Assembly (NCBI GenBank): GCA_016865035.1
Contig: CP018227.1
Coordinates: 2,323,501-2,387,500 of the forward strand
DNA: 64,000 nucleotides
Direction: 5' to 3'
DNA from: Kordiimonadales bacterium IMCC3096
Lineage (GTDB): Bacteria > Pseudomonadota > Alphaproteobacteria > Minwuiales > Minwuiaceae
Shown here: piece after piece, positions 20,068-27,981 of the stretch
How positions within the stretch are numbered: the first letter of the stretch is position 1
How the letters are laid out: the number at the start of each line of letters is the position of its first letter
Program-made: the position numbers and the translations under genes
The notes under the pieces: model-generated
The model's database searches: none
What the model was told of the DNA's origin: nothing
Seen by the model: the letters and a program-made list of their open reading frames with translations, nothing else

Positions 20068-21027
20068 ATGTCTGATGCAGTGCAACAAATCGCTCCCGCA
20101 GGTCCCTTCCAGAGACTGGTCCTTTCCATGAGTATCGAAGGTCCGATCCGGGGTGTTGGCCTCTATTGCCTGGCCCTCGTGCTGTTTGTCGGCATGGGGA
20201 CGCTGGCCAAGACACTGGCCGCGATCTATCCGATCGAGCAGGTGATCTGGGCGCGGTACTTCTTTCATGTGCTGCTGATTGTCCTGATGTTTCCGCGCCG
20301 CATCGGCAGCCTGTTCAAGACCAGGCGGCTTGGCCTGCAGATCACCCGGTCGGTGGTGGTCTTCGCCGCAACCGCGTTCGGTTTCACGTCCCTGAGCATC
20401 ATGCCGATGGCCGAGGTCTCGGCGATTGGCTACGTCGCGCCGCTGATGGTCACCATCATGTCCTTCCTCATCCTCAAGGAGAAGGTGGGACCCAGGCGTC
20501 TGCTGGCCGTCGGCATCGGTTTTGTCGGGGTCATCGCGATCCTGCGGCCCGATCAGGCCAATTTCAGCCTCTGGTCGCTGCTGCCGCTGGCCATGGCGAC
20601 CTGCTACGCCACCTTCATGGTGATGACGCGCCTGATCCGTGGCGCGGCCCCGCCGCTCAATTCCCTGTTCTACACGGCCATTGTCGGTGCCGTCGTGGCG
20701 ACCATTCCGCTGCCCTTCATCTGGCAGGACCCGGAGCCGCTGCACTGGCTGATGTTCGCCGGCATGGGGCTCATCGGTGGCACCGGGCATTTCCTGATGA
20801 TCAAGGCGTTCGAGCAGACGGAGGCGTCGATGATCGCGCCGTTCGTCTATACGGAACTGCTCTGGTCCATCGTCGCCGGTGCGATCTTCTTCAGCGAGAT
20901 TCCCGGCATCGGCATGCTGGTCGGCGCGGCAGTGATCATGGCCAGCGGCCTGTTCATCCTCTACCGCGAACAGCGCGCCGCAGCGGAGGCAAAGGCTGCC
21001 GCACTGGCATCGTCCGGGGCCGACTGA
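20068..21027 (+). CDS. EamA/DMT-superfamily transporter
   Basis: A protein of about 319 residues with ten membrane segments in two EamA halves, of the S-adenosylmethionine-uptake-like/riboflavin-exporter-like group by general appearance. The substrate is unknown. The start is ambiguous. ATG 20068 gives a 20-residue polar leader, and ATG 20128 starts just before the first membrane helix (GVGLYCLALVLFVGMG). Neither has a strong ribosome-binding site. The C-terminal tail is Ala/Glu-rich. The 109 bp upstream is AT-rich and probably carries the promoter. Confidence 0.8.
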   Translation: MSDAVQQIAPAGPFQRLVLSMSIEGPIRGVGLYCLALVLFVGMGTLAKTLAAIYPIEQVIWARYFFHVLLIVLMFPRRIGSLFKTRRLGLQITRSVVVFAATAFGFTSLSIMPMAEVSAIGYVAPLMVTIMSFLILKEKVGPRRLLAVGIGFVGVIAILRPDQANFSLWSLLPLAMATCYATFMVMTRLIRGAAPPLNSLFYTAIVGAVVATIPLPFIWQDPEPLHWLMFAGMGLIGGTGHFLMIKAFEQTEASMIAPFVYTELLWSIVAGAIFFSEIPGIGMLVGAAVIMASGLFILYREQRAAAEAKAAALASSGAD

Positions 21028-21093
21028 CGGCCGGTCCGAACATCTTCATTTGTTGATTGATCGCTGCCTTGACCGGCGGGCACTGGCCTGCAC

Positions 21094-21357
21094 TCAGTCC
21101 TTGGCGTCCATCGGTTTCAGGTTGTTGATCGCCCGCTTGTTCACGATGGTGATCTCGCCAGTCCGATTGCAGAGCACGGGAAAGAAGTCGCCCGGACCAT
21201 TCAGCAGGTCCAGCACGCGTTCGGTGGCCCGGATGAAGACACTGCCTTCGATCTCCGTCCCATCCGTCATCAGCAGCAGGGCATCCACCTTGACCTTGGG
21301 GACATAGTGGGAGCCTGCGCGGGGGCTGTTCTTGTACACCGTTCTCATGTCCTTCAT
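21094..21357 (-). CDS. Small conserved hypothetical protein
   Basis: An 87-residue protein beginning MKDMRTVYKNSPRAGSHYVP. It has alternating hydrophobic strands (VDALLLMTDGTEIEGSVFI, FFPVLCNRTGEITIVNKRAI) suggesting a small beta-barrel, perhaps PilZ-like or Sm-like in shape. Function is unknown. A longer reading frame to 21501 exists, but the upstream part runs into the SRP RNA gene on the other strand and lacks conserved character, so ATG 21357 (or 21348) is preferred. It is divergent from the SRP RNA. Confidence 0.6.
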   Translation of the reverse strand: MKDMRTVYKNSPRAGSHYVPKVKVDALLLMTDGTEIEGSVFIRATERVLDLLNGPGDFFPVLCNRTGEITIVNKRAINNLKPMDAKD

Positions 21358-21456
21358 CCTAGGGGGTTCAGGGTTAAGATACAGTTGCGGCATGGCCGAC
21401 GCCACACCGCTGCAACGGAAGTCTAGCACCCTCTTGCGTTCCATGGGGCAAACACG

Positions 21457-21556
21457 GCATAACCCGCGTGGGAGGTTGTCGGTGGACGTGCCACTCGCCA
21501 ACCCGGTCAGATCCGGAAGGAAGCAGCCGTAACGAATTCGGTGCGGGTCATCTGGC
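21457..21556 (+). ncRNA. ffs: Signal recognition particle RNA (small, 4.5S type)
   Basis: The universally conserved SRP helix 8 is present. CCCGGTCAG (21502-21510), a GGAA tetraloop closed by TCC/GGA, and GGAAGCAGCCGTAAC (21519-21533) match the Ffh-binding symmetric and asymmetric loops. An outer helix forms between AACCCGC (21461-21467) and GCGGGTC (21543-21549). The RNA binds Ffh and targets nascent membrane proteins to FtsY. Its position immediately upstream of dnaX is a known arrangement in Alphaproteobacteria. End positions are approximate. Confidence 0.88.
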
Positions 21557-21637
21557 AGCCTCCTGCTTCTGAAGCATCATCGCGCGAGCAGCGCCCATGA
21601 CGATGCTGCAATTCAGGGAATTCGAGGTGCGCGGGAC

Positions 21638-23437
21638 ATGAGCGGCACGAACGCTGTACCCTACCAGGTCCTCGCACGGAAATACCGACCCCAGACCTTT
21701 GACGAACTGATCGGGCAGGAAGCGCTGGTCCGCACGCTGGGCAATGCGATCGCGCGCAACCGGCTGCACCATGGATACATGCTCACCGGGGTGCGCGGCG
21801 TCGGCAAGACCACCACGGCCCGCATCATCGCCAAGGCCCTGAACTGCCGCACGGCGGATGGCCCGACGATGACGCCCTGCGGCACCTGCGAGGATTGCCG
21901 TGCCATCGTCGATGGCCGCCATATCGATGTGCAGGAACTGGATGCCGCGTCCCGCACCAAGGTGGAGCAGATGCGGGAGCTGCTGGACGGTGTGCCCTAT
22001 CTGCCCGTTCAGGCCCGCACCAAGGTCTACATCATCGACGAGGTCCACATGCTCTCGTCGAACTCCTTCAATGCGTTGCTGAAGACGCTGGAGGAGCCGC
22101 CGGAGCACGTCATCTTCATCTTCGCCACGACGGAGATCCGCAAGGTGCCGGTGACCGTGCTGTCGCGCTGTCAGCGTTTCGATCTGCGCCGGGTGCCTGC
22201 GGACAAGCTGATCGCGCATCTGGGCGGCATCGCGGAGAAGGAGGGCGCCGAGGTCGATGAGGGCGCGCTGCAACTGATTGCCCGCGCCGCGGAGGGATCG
22301 GTGCGCGACTCCCTCTCCCTGCTCGATCAGGCCATCGCCCACGGGGCGGGCAAGGCCGATACGGCGCTGGTACGCGACATGCTGGGACTGGCGGACCGGA
22401 TGCGGGTCCTGGACCTCTATGACGCCGTGATGCGGGGGCAGGCCGGTGACGCGCTGCTGCTGCTGCGCGAACTGCATGACGCGGGGGCGGATGCCCAGGT
22501 CGTGCTGCAGGACATGCTGGAGGTCACGCACTGGCTGTCTGCGGAACGGCTGGCACCTGGCCACGAACCGCCGGAGGCGCGTTCGGGAACGGAGCGGGAG
22601 AAGGGGGCCGAACTGGCGGCGTCCCTTTCCATGCCCGCGCTGAGCCGGGCCTGGTCGCTGCTGCTGAAGGGGGTGGAGGAGTGCCGGATCGCCCCCGCAC
22701 CGATGGCTGCGGCCGAGATGACCCTGATCCGCCTGGCCTATGCCGCCGACCTGCCGGATCCGGCGGACCTGCTGCGACGCCTGAAGGATGGCGGCGCTTC
22801 GGCCGGGGGCGTACAGGGCGGTGCGTCCGCGCCTTCGCCATCGCCCTCATCAGGGCCTGCCTCGTCTGCATCATCGTCCGGTTCGGGCGGAAGTGGTTCG
22901 GTGGTCGCCTTCCGTGGCAGCGGGGGGATCGCCCCGCGCCCGCAGGCGGAACCGGAGGTGCCGGAGCCCCATGTCGAGATCGCGCAGGCCCCGGAACCGC
23001 AGCAGCCGCCCCCGCCCGCTCCGCCGGAAGATTTCCCGGCCCTGGTGGCCTGGGTCGCCGATCAGGGGCAGATCAACCTGGCCGGACAGTTGACCCACAA
23101 TGTCCGGCTGGTCAGCTATCGTCCCGGCAGGCTGGAAATCGCGCTGACGGACAAGGCCCAGCCCGACATCACCAATCGGCTGGTGCGTGTGATCCGAAAG
23201 CACTTCGGGTCGCAGTGGAGCGTCGCGATAGCCTCTGAATCGGATGCCGCGACCCTGCACGAGCAGGATGAGGCGACGAAACGCGATACAGCGGAGCGCC
23301 AGATGGAGAATCCGCTGGTGCGTGCCGTGCTGGAAGTCTTCCCCGAAGCGCGATTGCTGGGTATCAAGCCGCTCGTGACCGCCGAATCGGACGGGATGGA
23401 CGCGGACGCACTGGATGATGAGAGCGAGGAACCATGA
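21638..23437 (+). CDS. dnaX: DNA polymerase III subunits gamma/tau
   Basis: A 599-residue clamp-loader subunit. The opening YQVLARKYRPQTFDELIGQ is followed by the Walker A GVRGVGKTT, a zinc module (CRTADGPTMTPCGTCEDC, residues about 69-86), Walker B VYIIDEVHML and sensor 1 near FATTEIRKVP. A Ser/Gly/Pro-rich hinge (about 385-475) leads to a C-terminal tau-like region (about 480-560) that would contact the polymerase. It opens the replisome sliding clamp. No obvious poly-A frameshift site was noticed. The stop overlaps the start of ybaB by 4 bp. Confidence 0.96.
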   Translation: MSGTNAVPYQVLARKYRPQTFDELIGQEALVRTLGNAIARNRLHHGYMLTGVRGVGKTTTARIIAKALNCRTADGPTMTPCGTCEDCRAIVDGRHIDVQELDAASRTKVEQMRELLDGVPYLPVQARTKVYIIDEVHMLSSNSFNALLKTLEEPPEHVIFIFATTEIRKVPVTVLSRCQRFDLRRVPADKLIAHLGGIAEKEGAEVDEGALQLIARAAEGSVRDSLSLLDQAIAHGAGKADTALVRDMLGLADRMRVLDLYDAVMRGQAGDALLLLRELHDAGADAQVVLQDMLEVTHWLSAERLAPGHEPPEARSGTEREKGAELAASLSMPALSRAWSLLLKGVEECRIAPAPMAAAEMTLIRLAYAADLPDPADLLRRLKDGGASAGGVQGGASAPSPSPSSGPASSASSSGSGGSGSVVAFRGSGGIAPRPQAEPEVPEPHVEIAQAPEPQQPPPPAPPEDFPALVAWVADQGQINLAGQLTHNVRLVSYRPGRLEIALTDKAQPDITNRLVRVIRKHFGSQWSVAIASESDAATLHEQDEATKRDTAERQMENPLVRAVLEVFPEARLLGIKPLVTAESDGMDADALDDESEEP

Positions 23438-23757
23438 AGAATCTCGGCAATCTGATGAAGCAGGCCAAGGCCATGCAGGAACGCATGGAGCGGGCGCAGG
23501 CGGAACTGGAGACGCTGGAGGTCGAGGGTGAGTCCGCTGCGGGCATGGTGCGTGTCACCCTGACTGCCAAGGGCCGCATGCGAGGGATCAAGATCGACCC
23601 CACCCTGATCGATCCGCAGGATCCGGAAGTGCTGGAGGACCTCATCACCGCTGCCCACAACGACGCCCGCACCAAGGCCGACGCGGCAACGCAGGAGAAG
23701 ATGGGCGAGCTGACAGGCGGACTGGAACTGCCACCGGGCATGAAGCTGCCGTTCTGA
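23434..23757 (+). CDS. YbaB/EbfC nucleoid-associated protein
   Basis: A 107-residue protein of the YbaB/EbfC family. A long N-terminal helix (MKNLGNLMKQAKAMQERMERAQAEL split by charged residues) precedes a beta segment (VTLTAKGRMRGIKIDP) and a C-terminal helix ending GMKLPF. These dimers bind DNA with little sequence specificity and shape the nucleoid. The conserved dnaX-ybaB-recR order and 4 bp overlap with dnaX support the call. Confidence 0.94.
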   Translation: MKNLGNLMKQAKAMQERMERAQAELETLEVEGESAAGMVRVTLTAKGRMRGIKIDPTLIDPQDPEVLEDLITAAHNDARTKADAATQEKMGELTGGLELPPGMKLPF

Positions 23758-23781
23758 TGCCCACGCACAGGGTGGGGTGCC

Positions 23782-24375
23782 ATGGCCGGCAATGATGTCG
23801 AGCGGCTGATCCGTCTGCTGTCGAAGCTGCCGGGGCTTGGCCCGCGGTCCGCGCGCCGAGCCGCACTGCACATGATACAGAAGCGGGAAACGGTGATGGA
23901 GCCGCTGGCGGAGGCGCTGTCGGCGACGGCGGCGGCCGTGCGGATCTGCACCACCTGCGGCAACATCGATACCTCCGACCCCTGTGCCATCTGTGTCGAT
24001 CCGCGCCGGGATCACAGCGTGATTTGCGTCGTCGAGGGTGTCGGCGATCTCTGGGCGCTGGAGCGTGCGAATGCGTTCCGGGGCCGGTATCACGTGCTTG
24101 GTGGTGTGCTGTCGGCGCTGGACGGCGTGACGCCGGAGGATCTGAATCTCGAATCCCTGATGGTCCGGGCCATGGCTGCCGATGTCTCGGAGATCATTCT
24201 TGCGACCAATGCGACCGTGGACGGCCAGACCACGGCCCATTATCTGACAGACCGGCTGGCGGACAGCGGCGTCAGCATCACACGGCTGGCGCGCGGCCTG
24301 CCGGTTGGCGGCGAACTGGACTATCTGGACGACGGAACGCTGCTGACAGCGCTGTCGAGCCGCAAGCCGATCTGA
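23782..24375 (+). CDS. recR: Recombination mediator protein RecR
   Basis: A 197-residue protein with the RecR layout: an N-terminal helix-hairpin-helix ([22 protein letters not shown]), a C4 zinc finger ([16 protein letters not shown]), a Toprim domain ([15 protein letters not shown]) and a Walker-B-like C-terminus ([21 protein letters not shown]). With RecO/RecF it loads RecA onto SSB-coated gapped DNA. Length is typical and the position after ybaB is conserved. Confidence 0.96.
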   Translation: MAGNDVERLIRLLSKLPGLGPRSARRAALHMIQKRETVMEPLAEALSATAAAVRICTTCGNIDTSDPCAICVDPRRDHSVICVVEGVGDLWALERANAFRGRYHVLGGVLSALDGVTPEDLNLESLMVRAMAADVSEIILATNATVDGQTTAHYLTDRLADSGVSITRLARGLPVGGELDYLDDGTLLTALSSRKPI

Positions 24376-24414
24376 ACCTCAATCATCTGAACCATTCCTG
24401 AGTACGGAGCAATC

Positions 24415-25230
24415 ATGGCGTCCAGCGCACATGCCATCGTCATCGGCAACGAGAAGGGCGGTACCGGCAAGTCCACCACCGCGATGCATATCATCGTGTC
24501 CCTGCTGCATCGGGGCTGCAGGGTTGGCTCCGTCGACCTGGATGCCCGGCAGGGGACGCTGACCCGCTATGTGGAGAACCGCAGGGCAACAGCCACCCGG
24601 AAGGGCATTGCGCTGGCATGGCCGGCGCATCAGACCGTGGCCGCCAGCGGCGATGCCGAGAAGGATGCGCAGGCCTTCTTCAGCGCGCTGCAGCAACTGG
24701 CACCCTTCAACGACTTCGTGGTGATCGACTGCCCCGGCCACGACAACCCGCTCAGCCGCCTGGGCCACAATTTCGCCGATACGCTGATCACGCCGCTGAA
24801 CGACAGTTTCATCGACCTGGACAATCTGGCCGATGTCGAACCGGAGAGCTTCGACATCCGGCGTCCCAGCCGCTACGCCGAGATGGTCTGGGAGGAGAAG
24901 AAGCGCCGCATGCTGCGGGACCGTGGATCGATCGACTGGGTCGTGCTGCGCAACCGCCTGTCCCATCTGGATGCCCGCAACAAGCGCCGCGTGGGGGACG
25001 TCCTGGAGCGGCTGGCGGAGCGTATCGGCTATCGTGTCGTGCCGGGCCTGACGGAGCGCGTGATATACAGGGAACTGTTCCTGGATGGTCTGACCCTGCT
25101 GGACGTGATGGCGGACGGATCCGGGGTGGATGTGACCATGTCGCATCTGGCGGCACGTCAGGAACTGCGTGACCTGATGGATTCACTGAACCTGGAAATG
25201 CCGGCGTCGGCGGAAGCAGTCCCGGCCTGA
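24415..25230 (+). CDS. mipZ: Division-plane positioning ATPase MipZ
   Basis: A 271-residue ParA/MinD-type ATPase. The deviant Walker A VIGNEKGGTGKSTTAMH is followed by VDLDARQGTLTRYVENR and FVVIDCPGHDNPLSR. The C-terminal run DWVVLRNRLSHLDARNKRR, then TERVIYRELFLDGLTLLD and SHLAARQELRDLM, closely follows Caulobacter MipZ. MipZ binds ParB near the origin and inhibits FtsZ assembly away from midcell, replacing Min in many Alphaproteobacteria. It sits 39 bp after recR and before rpsD. Confidence 0.9.
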   Translation: MASSAHAIVIGNEKGGTGKSTTAMHIIVSLLHRGCRVGSVDLDARQGTLTRYVENRRATATRKGIALAWPAHQTVAASGDAEKDAQAFFSALQQLAPFNDFVVIDCPGHDNPLSRLGHNFADTLITPLNDSFIDLDNLADVEPESFDIRRPSRYAEMVWEEKKRRMLRDRGSIDWVVLRNRLSHLDARNKRRVGDVLERLAERIGYRVVPGLTERVIYRELFLDGLTLLDVMADGSGVDVTMSHLAARQELRDLMDSLNLEMPASAEAVPA

Positions 25231-25272
25231 CCGGTCCGGGCATCGAGGTTGGCGGCACCGCCGATTCAGGCG

Positions 25273-25301
25273 TTGACAGGATAACGGGCGGCCCCTATAC
25301 G
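25273..25301 (+). promoter_or_regulatory. Strong sigma70-type promoter for rpsD
   Basis: TTGACA (25273-25278) is a perfect -35, with TATACG (25296-25301) 17 bases downstream. The predicted start near 25308 gives a leader of about 84 nt before rpsD. It is the best consensus promoter noticed in the window, as expected for a ribosomal protein gene. Confidence 0.7.
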
Positions 25302-25310
25302 TCCGGCTCC

Positions 25311-25345
25311 GCGGTCAAAGTGCTTTTTGGCCGCGTTTTCCTGTT
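25311..25345 (+). promoter_or_regulatory. Leader hairpin upstream of rpsD (possible attenuator)
   Basis: In the predicted rpsD leader, GCGGTCAAA (25311-25319) pairs with TTTGGCCGC (25326-25334) over nine base pairs, including one G-U, around a six-base loop. A T-rich stretch follows (GTTTTCCTGTTT). The form is that of a weak intrinsic terminator or an autoregulatory leader. S4 is known to repress its own mRNA in other bacteria, and whether this structure binds S4 is inference. Confidence 0.4.
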
Positions 25346-25391
25346 TGAATACGGGAACAGAATTTTACACAGAACGGGCACCGGATAGCTG

Positions 25392-26012
25392 ATGTCAAAG
25401 CGGATTAGTGCGAAGTACAAGATCGATCGCCGGATGGGCGAAAACCTCTGGGGTCGTCCGAAGAGCCCGGTGAACCGGCGCGACTACGGTCCGGGCCAGC
25501 ATGGCCAGACCGGCAAGCGGAAGAAGGTTTCCGACTTCGGCCTGCACCTGCGCGCGAAGCAGAAGCTGAAGGGCTACTACGGCAGCATCACCGAGAAGCA
25601 GTTCCGTCGTATCTACGGCGAGGCAGTGCGTCGCCGCGGTGATACCTCCGAGAACCTGATCGGCCTGCTGGAGTCGCGTCTGGACGCCGTGGTCTACCGG
25701 ATGAAGCTGGTACCGACGGTCTTTGCCGCGCGTCAGTTCGTCAATCATGGCCATGTGAAGGTCAACGGCCGCCGCGTGAACATCCCGAGCTATCGCTGCA
25801 AGGAAGGCGATGTGATCGAGGTTCGCGAGAAGTCGCGGGAGATGGGGCTGATCCTGGAAGCGGTCGACTCGGTCGAGCGTGAGGTCCCGGACTACATCAA
25901 CGTCGATCACGAGAAGCTGCGCGGTGAGTTCATCCGGGTGCCGAAGCTGGCCGATGTGCCTTATCCGGTGCAGATGGAACCCAACCTGGTCATCGAGTAT
26001 TACTCGCGCTGA
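25392..26012 (+). CDS. rpsD: 30S ribosomal protein S4
   Basis: A 206-residue S4, encoded alone as is usual in Alphaproteobacteria, outside the alpha operon. The opening [17 protein letters not shown], the [11 protein letters not shown] loop and the S4 RNA-binding domain ([34 protein letters not shown]) are clear. It nucleates 30S assembly on the 5' domain of 16S rRNA. It has its own promoter, a leader hairpin and a downstream terminator. Confidence 0.98.
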   Translation: MSKRISAKYKIDRRMGENLWGRPKSPVNRRDYGPGQHGQTGKRKKVSDFGLHLRAKQKLKGYYGSITEKQFRRIYGEAVRRRGDTSENLIGLLESRLDAVVYRMKLVPTVFAARQFVNHGHVKVNGRRVNIPSYRCKEGDVIEVREKSREMGLILEAVDSVEREVPDYINVDHEKLRGEFIRVPKLADVPYPVQMEPNLVIEYYSR

Positions 26013-26045
26013 TCAGGGGCCTGCGGGCCGACACTGAAGAATCCG

Positions 26046-26080
26046 GAACGGCGTCGCGGGAGCGGCGCCGTTCTGCGTTT
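26046..26080 (+). terminator. Intrinsic terminator-like hairpin after rpsD
   Basis: GAACGGCGTCGC (26046-26057) pairs with GCGGCGCCGTTC (26062-26073) as a continuous 12 bp stem (one G-T) closed by a GGGA loop, followed by TGCGTTTC. The T tract is poor, but the stem is the strongest noticed between rpsD and the convergent kinase gene and is well placed, 34 bp after the rpsD stop. Confidence 0.6.
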
Positions 26081-26162
26081 CGGGACGGACGGCTGCGGTC
26101 GTCGTGCGAAGCGGGGATGGGGCCTGGCGCGGCCCCGGACCTCGTCTGCAGGTGCAATGCGG

Positions 26163-27758
26163 TCAGGCGGGCGTTGACGCTCTGGCCAGGCCGGGGGAAT
26201 CGGCGGAACCGGCTGTGATGACACGTGCCGACGGCACGTTCAGGCTTGCAACGGTGCCCTTCAGGGGCGTGCTCTCCAGCGTGATGCCGGCGCCGTGCAG
26301 CGCAGCCATTTCCTGGGCAATGCTCAGTCCGAGACCGATCCCCTCCACATTGGCGAGGGACGGATCGCCGACACGTTCAAAGGGCTTCATGATGCGTTTC
26401 AGATCGCCCGGCGCGATTCCGACCCCATTGTCACGCACTTCAATGGTGACACCGTCCGCGTGATGGCTGGCGATGAGCCAGATCTCCGCACCCTCGCCCG
26501 AGTACTGCACAGCGTTGGCCAGCAGGTTGGCCAGGATGGACCGCAGGGCTCTCCGGTCCATGCGCAGTGCCGGGAACACCGGCGGAATGACGATGGAGAT
26601 GGGGTGGGGGTGGGCGCTGGAGAGCGGGGCCATCATCGACCGGACACGTTCAAGTTCGCCTGCCAGTTCGATCTCGGCATCGATCAGGGAAACGCGTCCC
26701 GAGTCGATCTCCGCGAAGCTGACCATGTTCTCGATGATGGCCAGCAGCCGCTCGCCGCTGTCATGGATATCAGCGGCATAGTCGCGATAGCGGGGATTGC
26801 CGACACTGCCGAGCGCCTCATGCGAGATCATCTCGGAGAATCCGATGATGGCGTTCAGCGGGGTGCGCAGTTCGTGACTGATGTTGGACATGATGCGGGT
26901 CTTGCTGGCATTCGCATTCTCCGCGGCTTCCCGCGCGATCGAGAGGCGCTGGTTGCGGCTTGCCGCCGCGCGCAGGGACCGGTTGAGCCGCCGCAGCAGC
27001 AGGAACAGCAGCCCGGTCACGCCAAGCAGGCCCACGAGCAGACCGATCATGGTCAGGGTCGTGGGCATGTCCGGTCTGACAACACCGGTGCCGAAGCCCG
27101 GCAGAAGGGCAGGCAGCGTGACCGAGACGGCCTGGACACCGCCGACCTCGCCCGTGACCCAGTCCTGTCTGGGCGAAAGAGGGTCGTTGTTGTGGCAGCC
27201 GACGCAGCCCGCGCGCATCACGACCGGCTCCGCATAGCGCAGCACGCCCCCGGTCAACCCGGCATTGACCTGAATGATGGGCTTGCTGTCGGAGTCCTGC
27301 AGTGCCGCAATGGCACGTCTCTCGAAATCGTCTCTCGGTCCCCCGTCTTCGCGATAGGGATAGGGCCAGGGGCTGTAGAAGTGCATGCGGGGATCAATCC
27401 ACTGGCCCAGTTCGATCGAGACGGTTGCGGGCATCGGGATCGCACCCGGAACCTTGCGGTAGTCGTGACGGACTTCCGCGCCGGCTTCCTTCGCCCGGGG
27501 GACGATTTCCTGTGTGTAGTAGTCGCGGACCATTTCCAGCGAGGCCGCGTAGGTGCGGGCGGTCTCGGTCGCCGTGCGGGTTCTCAGATTGTCGAGGACC
27601 TGCCAGGAGAGGATTCCGGTCAGGATCACTCCTGTGACCAGAAACATCGAGGCGCTTGCCAGCGGTCGTCGGGCCATGCGCTGCAGCACATGGCGGTCAA
27701 CCGTGTCGCGGACAACCTGCAGCCAGAATGGTCGGTATGACATGGGCTTTGCACGCAT
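26163..27758 (-). CDS. Sensor histidine kinase with Tll0287-like (DUF3365) sensor carrying a haem-binding motif
   Basis: A 531-residue membrane histidine kinase. The first membrane helix (about residues 33-53) precedes a periplasmic Tll0287-like/DUF3365 domain (about 55-235) that contains one c-type haem motif C-V-G-C-H (185-189). A second helix follows (about 237-260). The kinase part has the HisKA box SNISHELRTPLNAIIGFSEM and the HATPase boxes NLLANAVQYS, DNGVGIAP and GLGLSIAQEM. Known members of the sensor family sense gases or redox through haem. No response regulator is adjacent. The start (27758 or 27743) is uncertain because neither codon has a good ribosome-binding site. Confidence 0.88.
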   Translation of the reverse strand: MRAKPMSYRPFWLQVVRDTVDRHVLQRMARRPLASASMFLVTGVILTGILSWQVLDNLRTRTATETARTYAASLEMVRDYYTQEIVPRAKEAGAEVRHDYRKVPGAIPMPATVSIELGQWIDPRMHFYSPWPYPYREDGGPRDDFERRAIAALQDSDSKPIIQVNAGLTGGVLRYAEPVVMRAGCVGCHNNDPLSPRQDWVTGEVGGVQAVSVTLPALLPGFGTGVVRPDMPTTLTMIGLLVGLLGVTGLLFLLLRRLNRSLRAAASRNQRLSIAREAAENANASKTRIMSNISHELRTPLNAIIGFSEMISHEALGSVGNPRYRDYAADIHDSGERLLAIIENMVSFAEIDSGRVSLIDAEIELAGELERVRSMMAPLSSAHPHPISIVIPPVFPALRMDRRALRSILANLLANAVQYSGEGAEIWLIASHHADGVTIEVRDNGVGIAPGDLKRIMKPFERVGDPSLANVEGIGLGLSIAQEMAALHGAGITLESTPLKGTVASLNVPSARVITAGSADSPGLARASTPA

Positions 27759-27981
27759 ATCGGAACGAGATGCACGAGCCTGTCATGTCCGGCTTAATGA
27801 AGTGTTCAGGGACGCTGGCTTTTTCCTTGCCCCGTGCCGCAGCGCCCGGGGACCCGGTCGCGACCGCTATGCGGGGATGGCCGCTGTGCGGGCCGGCACA
27901 GGTGCGGAAGAGATCTCCGGGACCCTGGGAATGGGCAGTTCCCGGTGCCCGGCAGGCCCTGGCGACCTCGCCGTGACGGGG

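Noticed and set aside
21358-21501. N-terminal extension of the small hypothetical protein up to 21501
   Set aside because: The extension overlaps the start of the SRP RNA gene on the other strand and lacks conserved protein character. ATG 21357 gives a sensible protein.
27759-27981. Plus-strand frames between the mechanosensitive channel and the histidine kinase
   Set aside because: No ribosome-binding site or protein-like composition was seen. The 223 bp is treated as intergenic.
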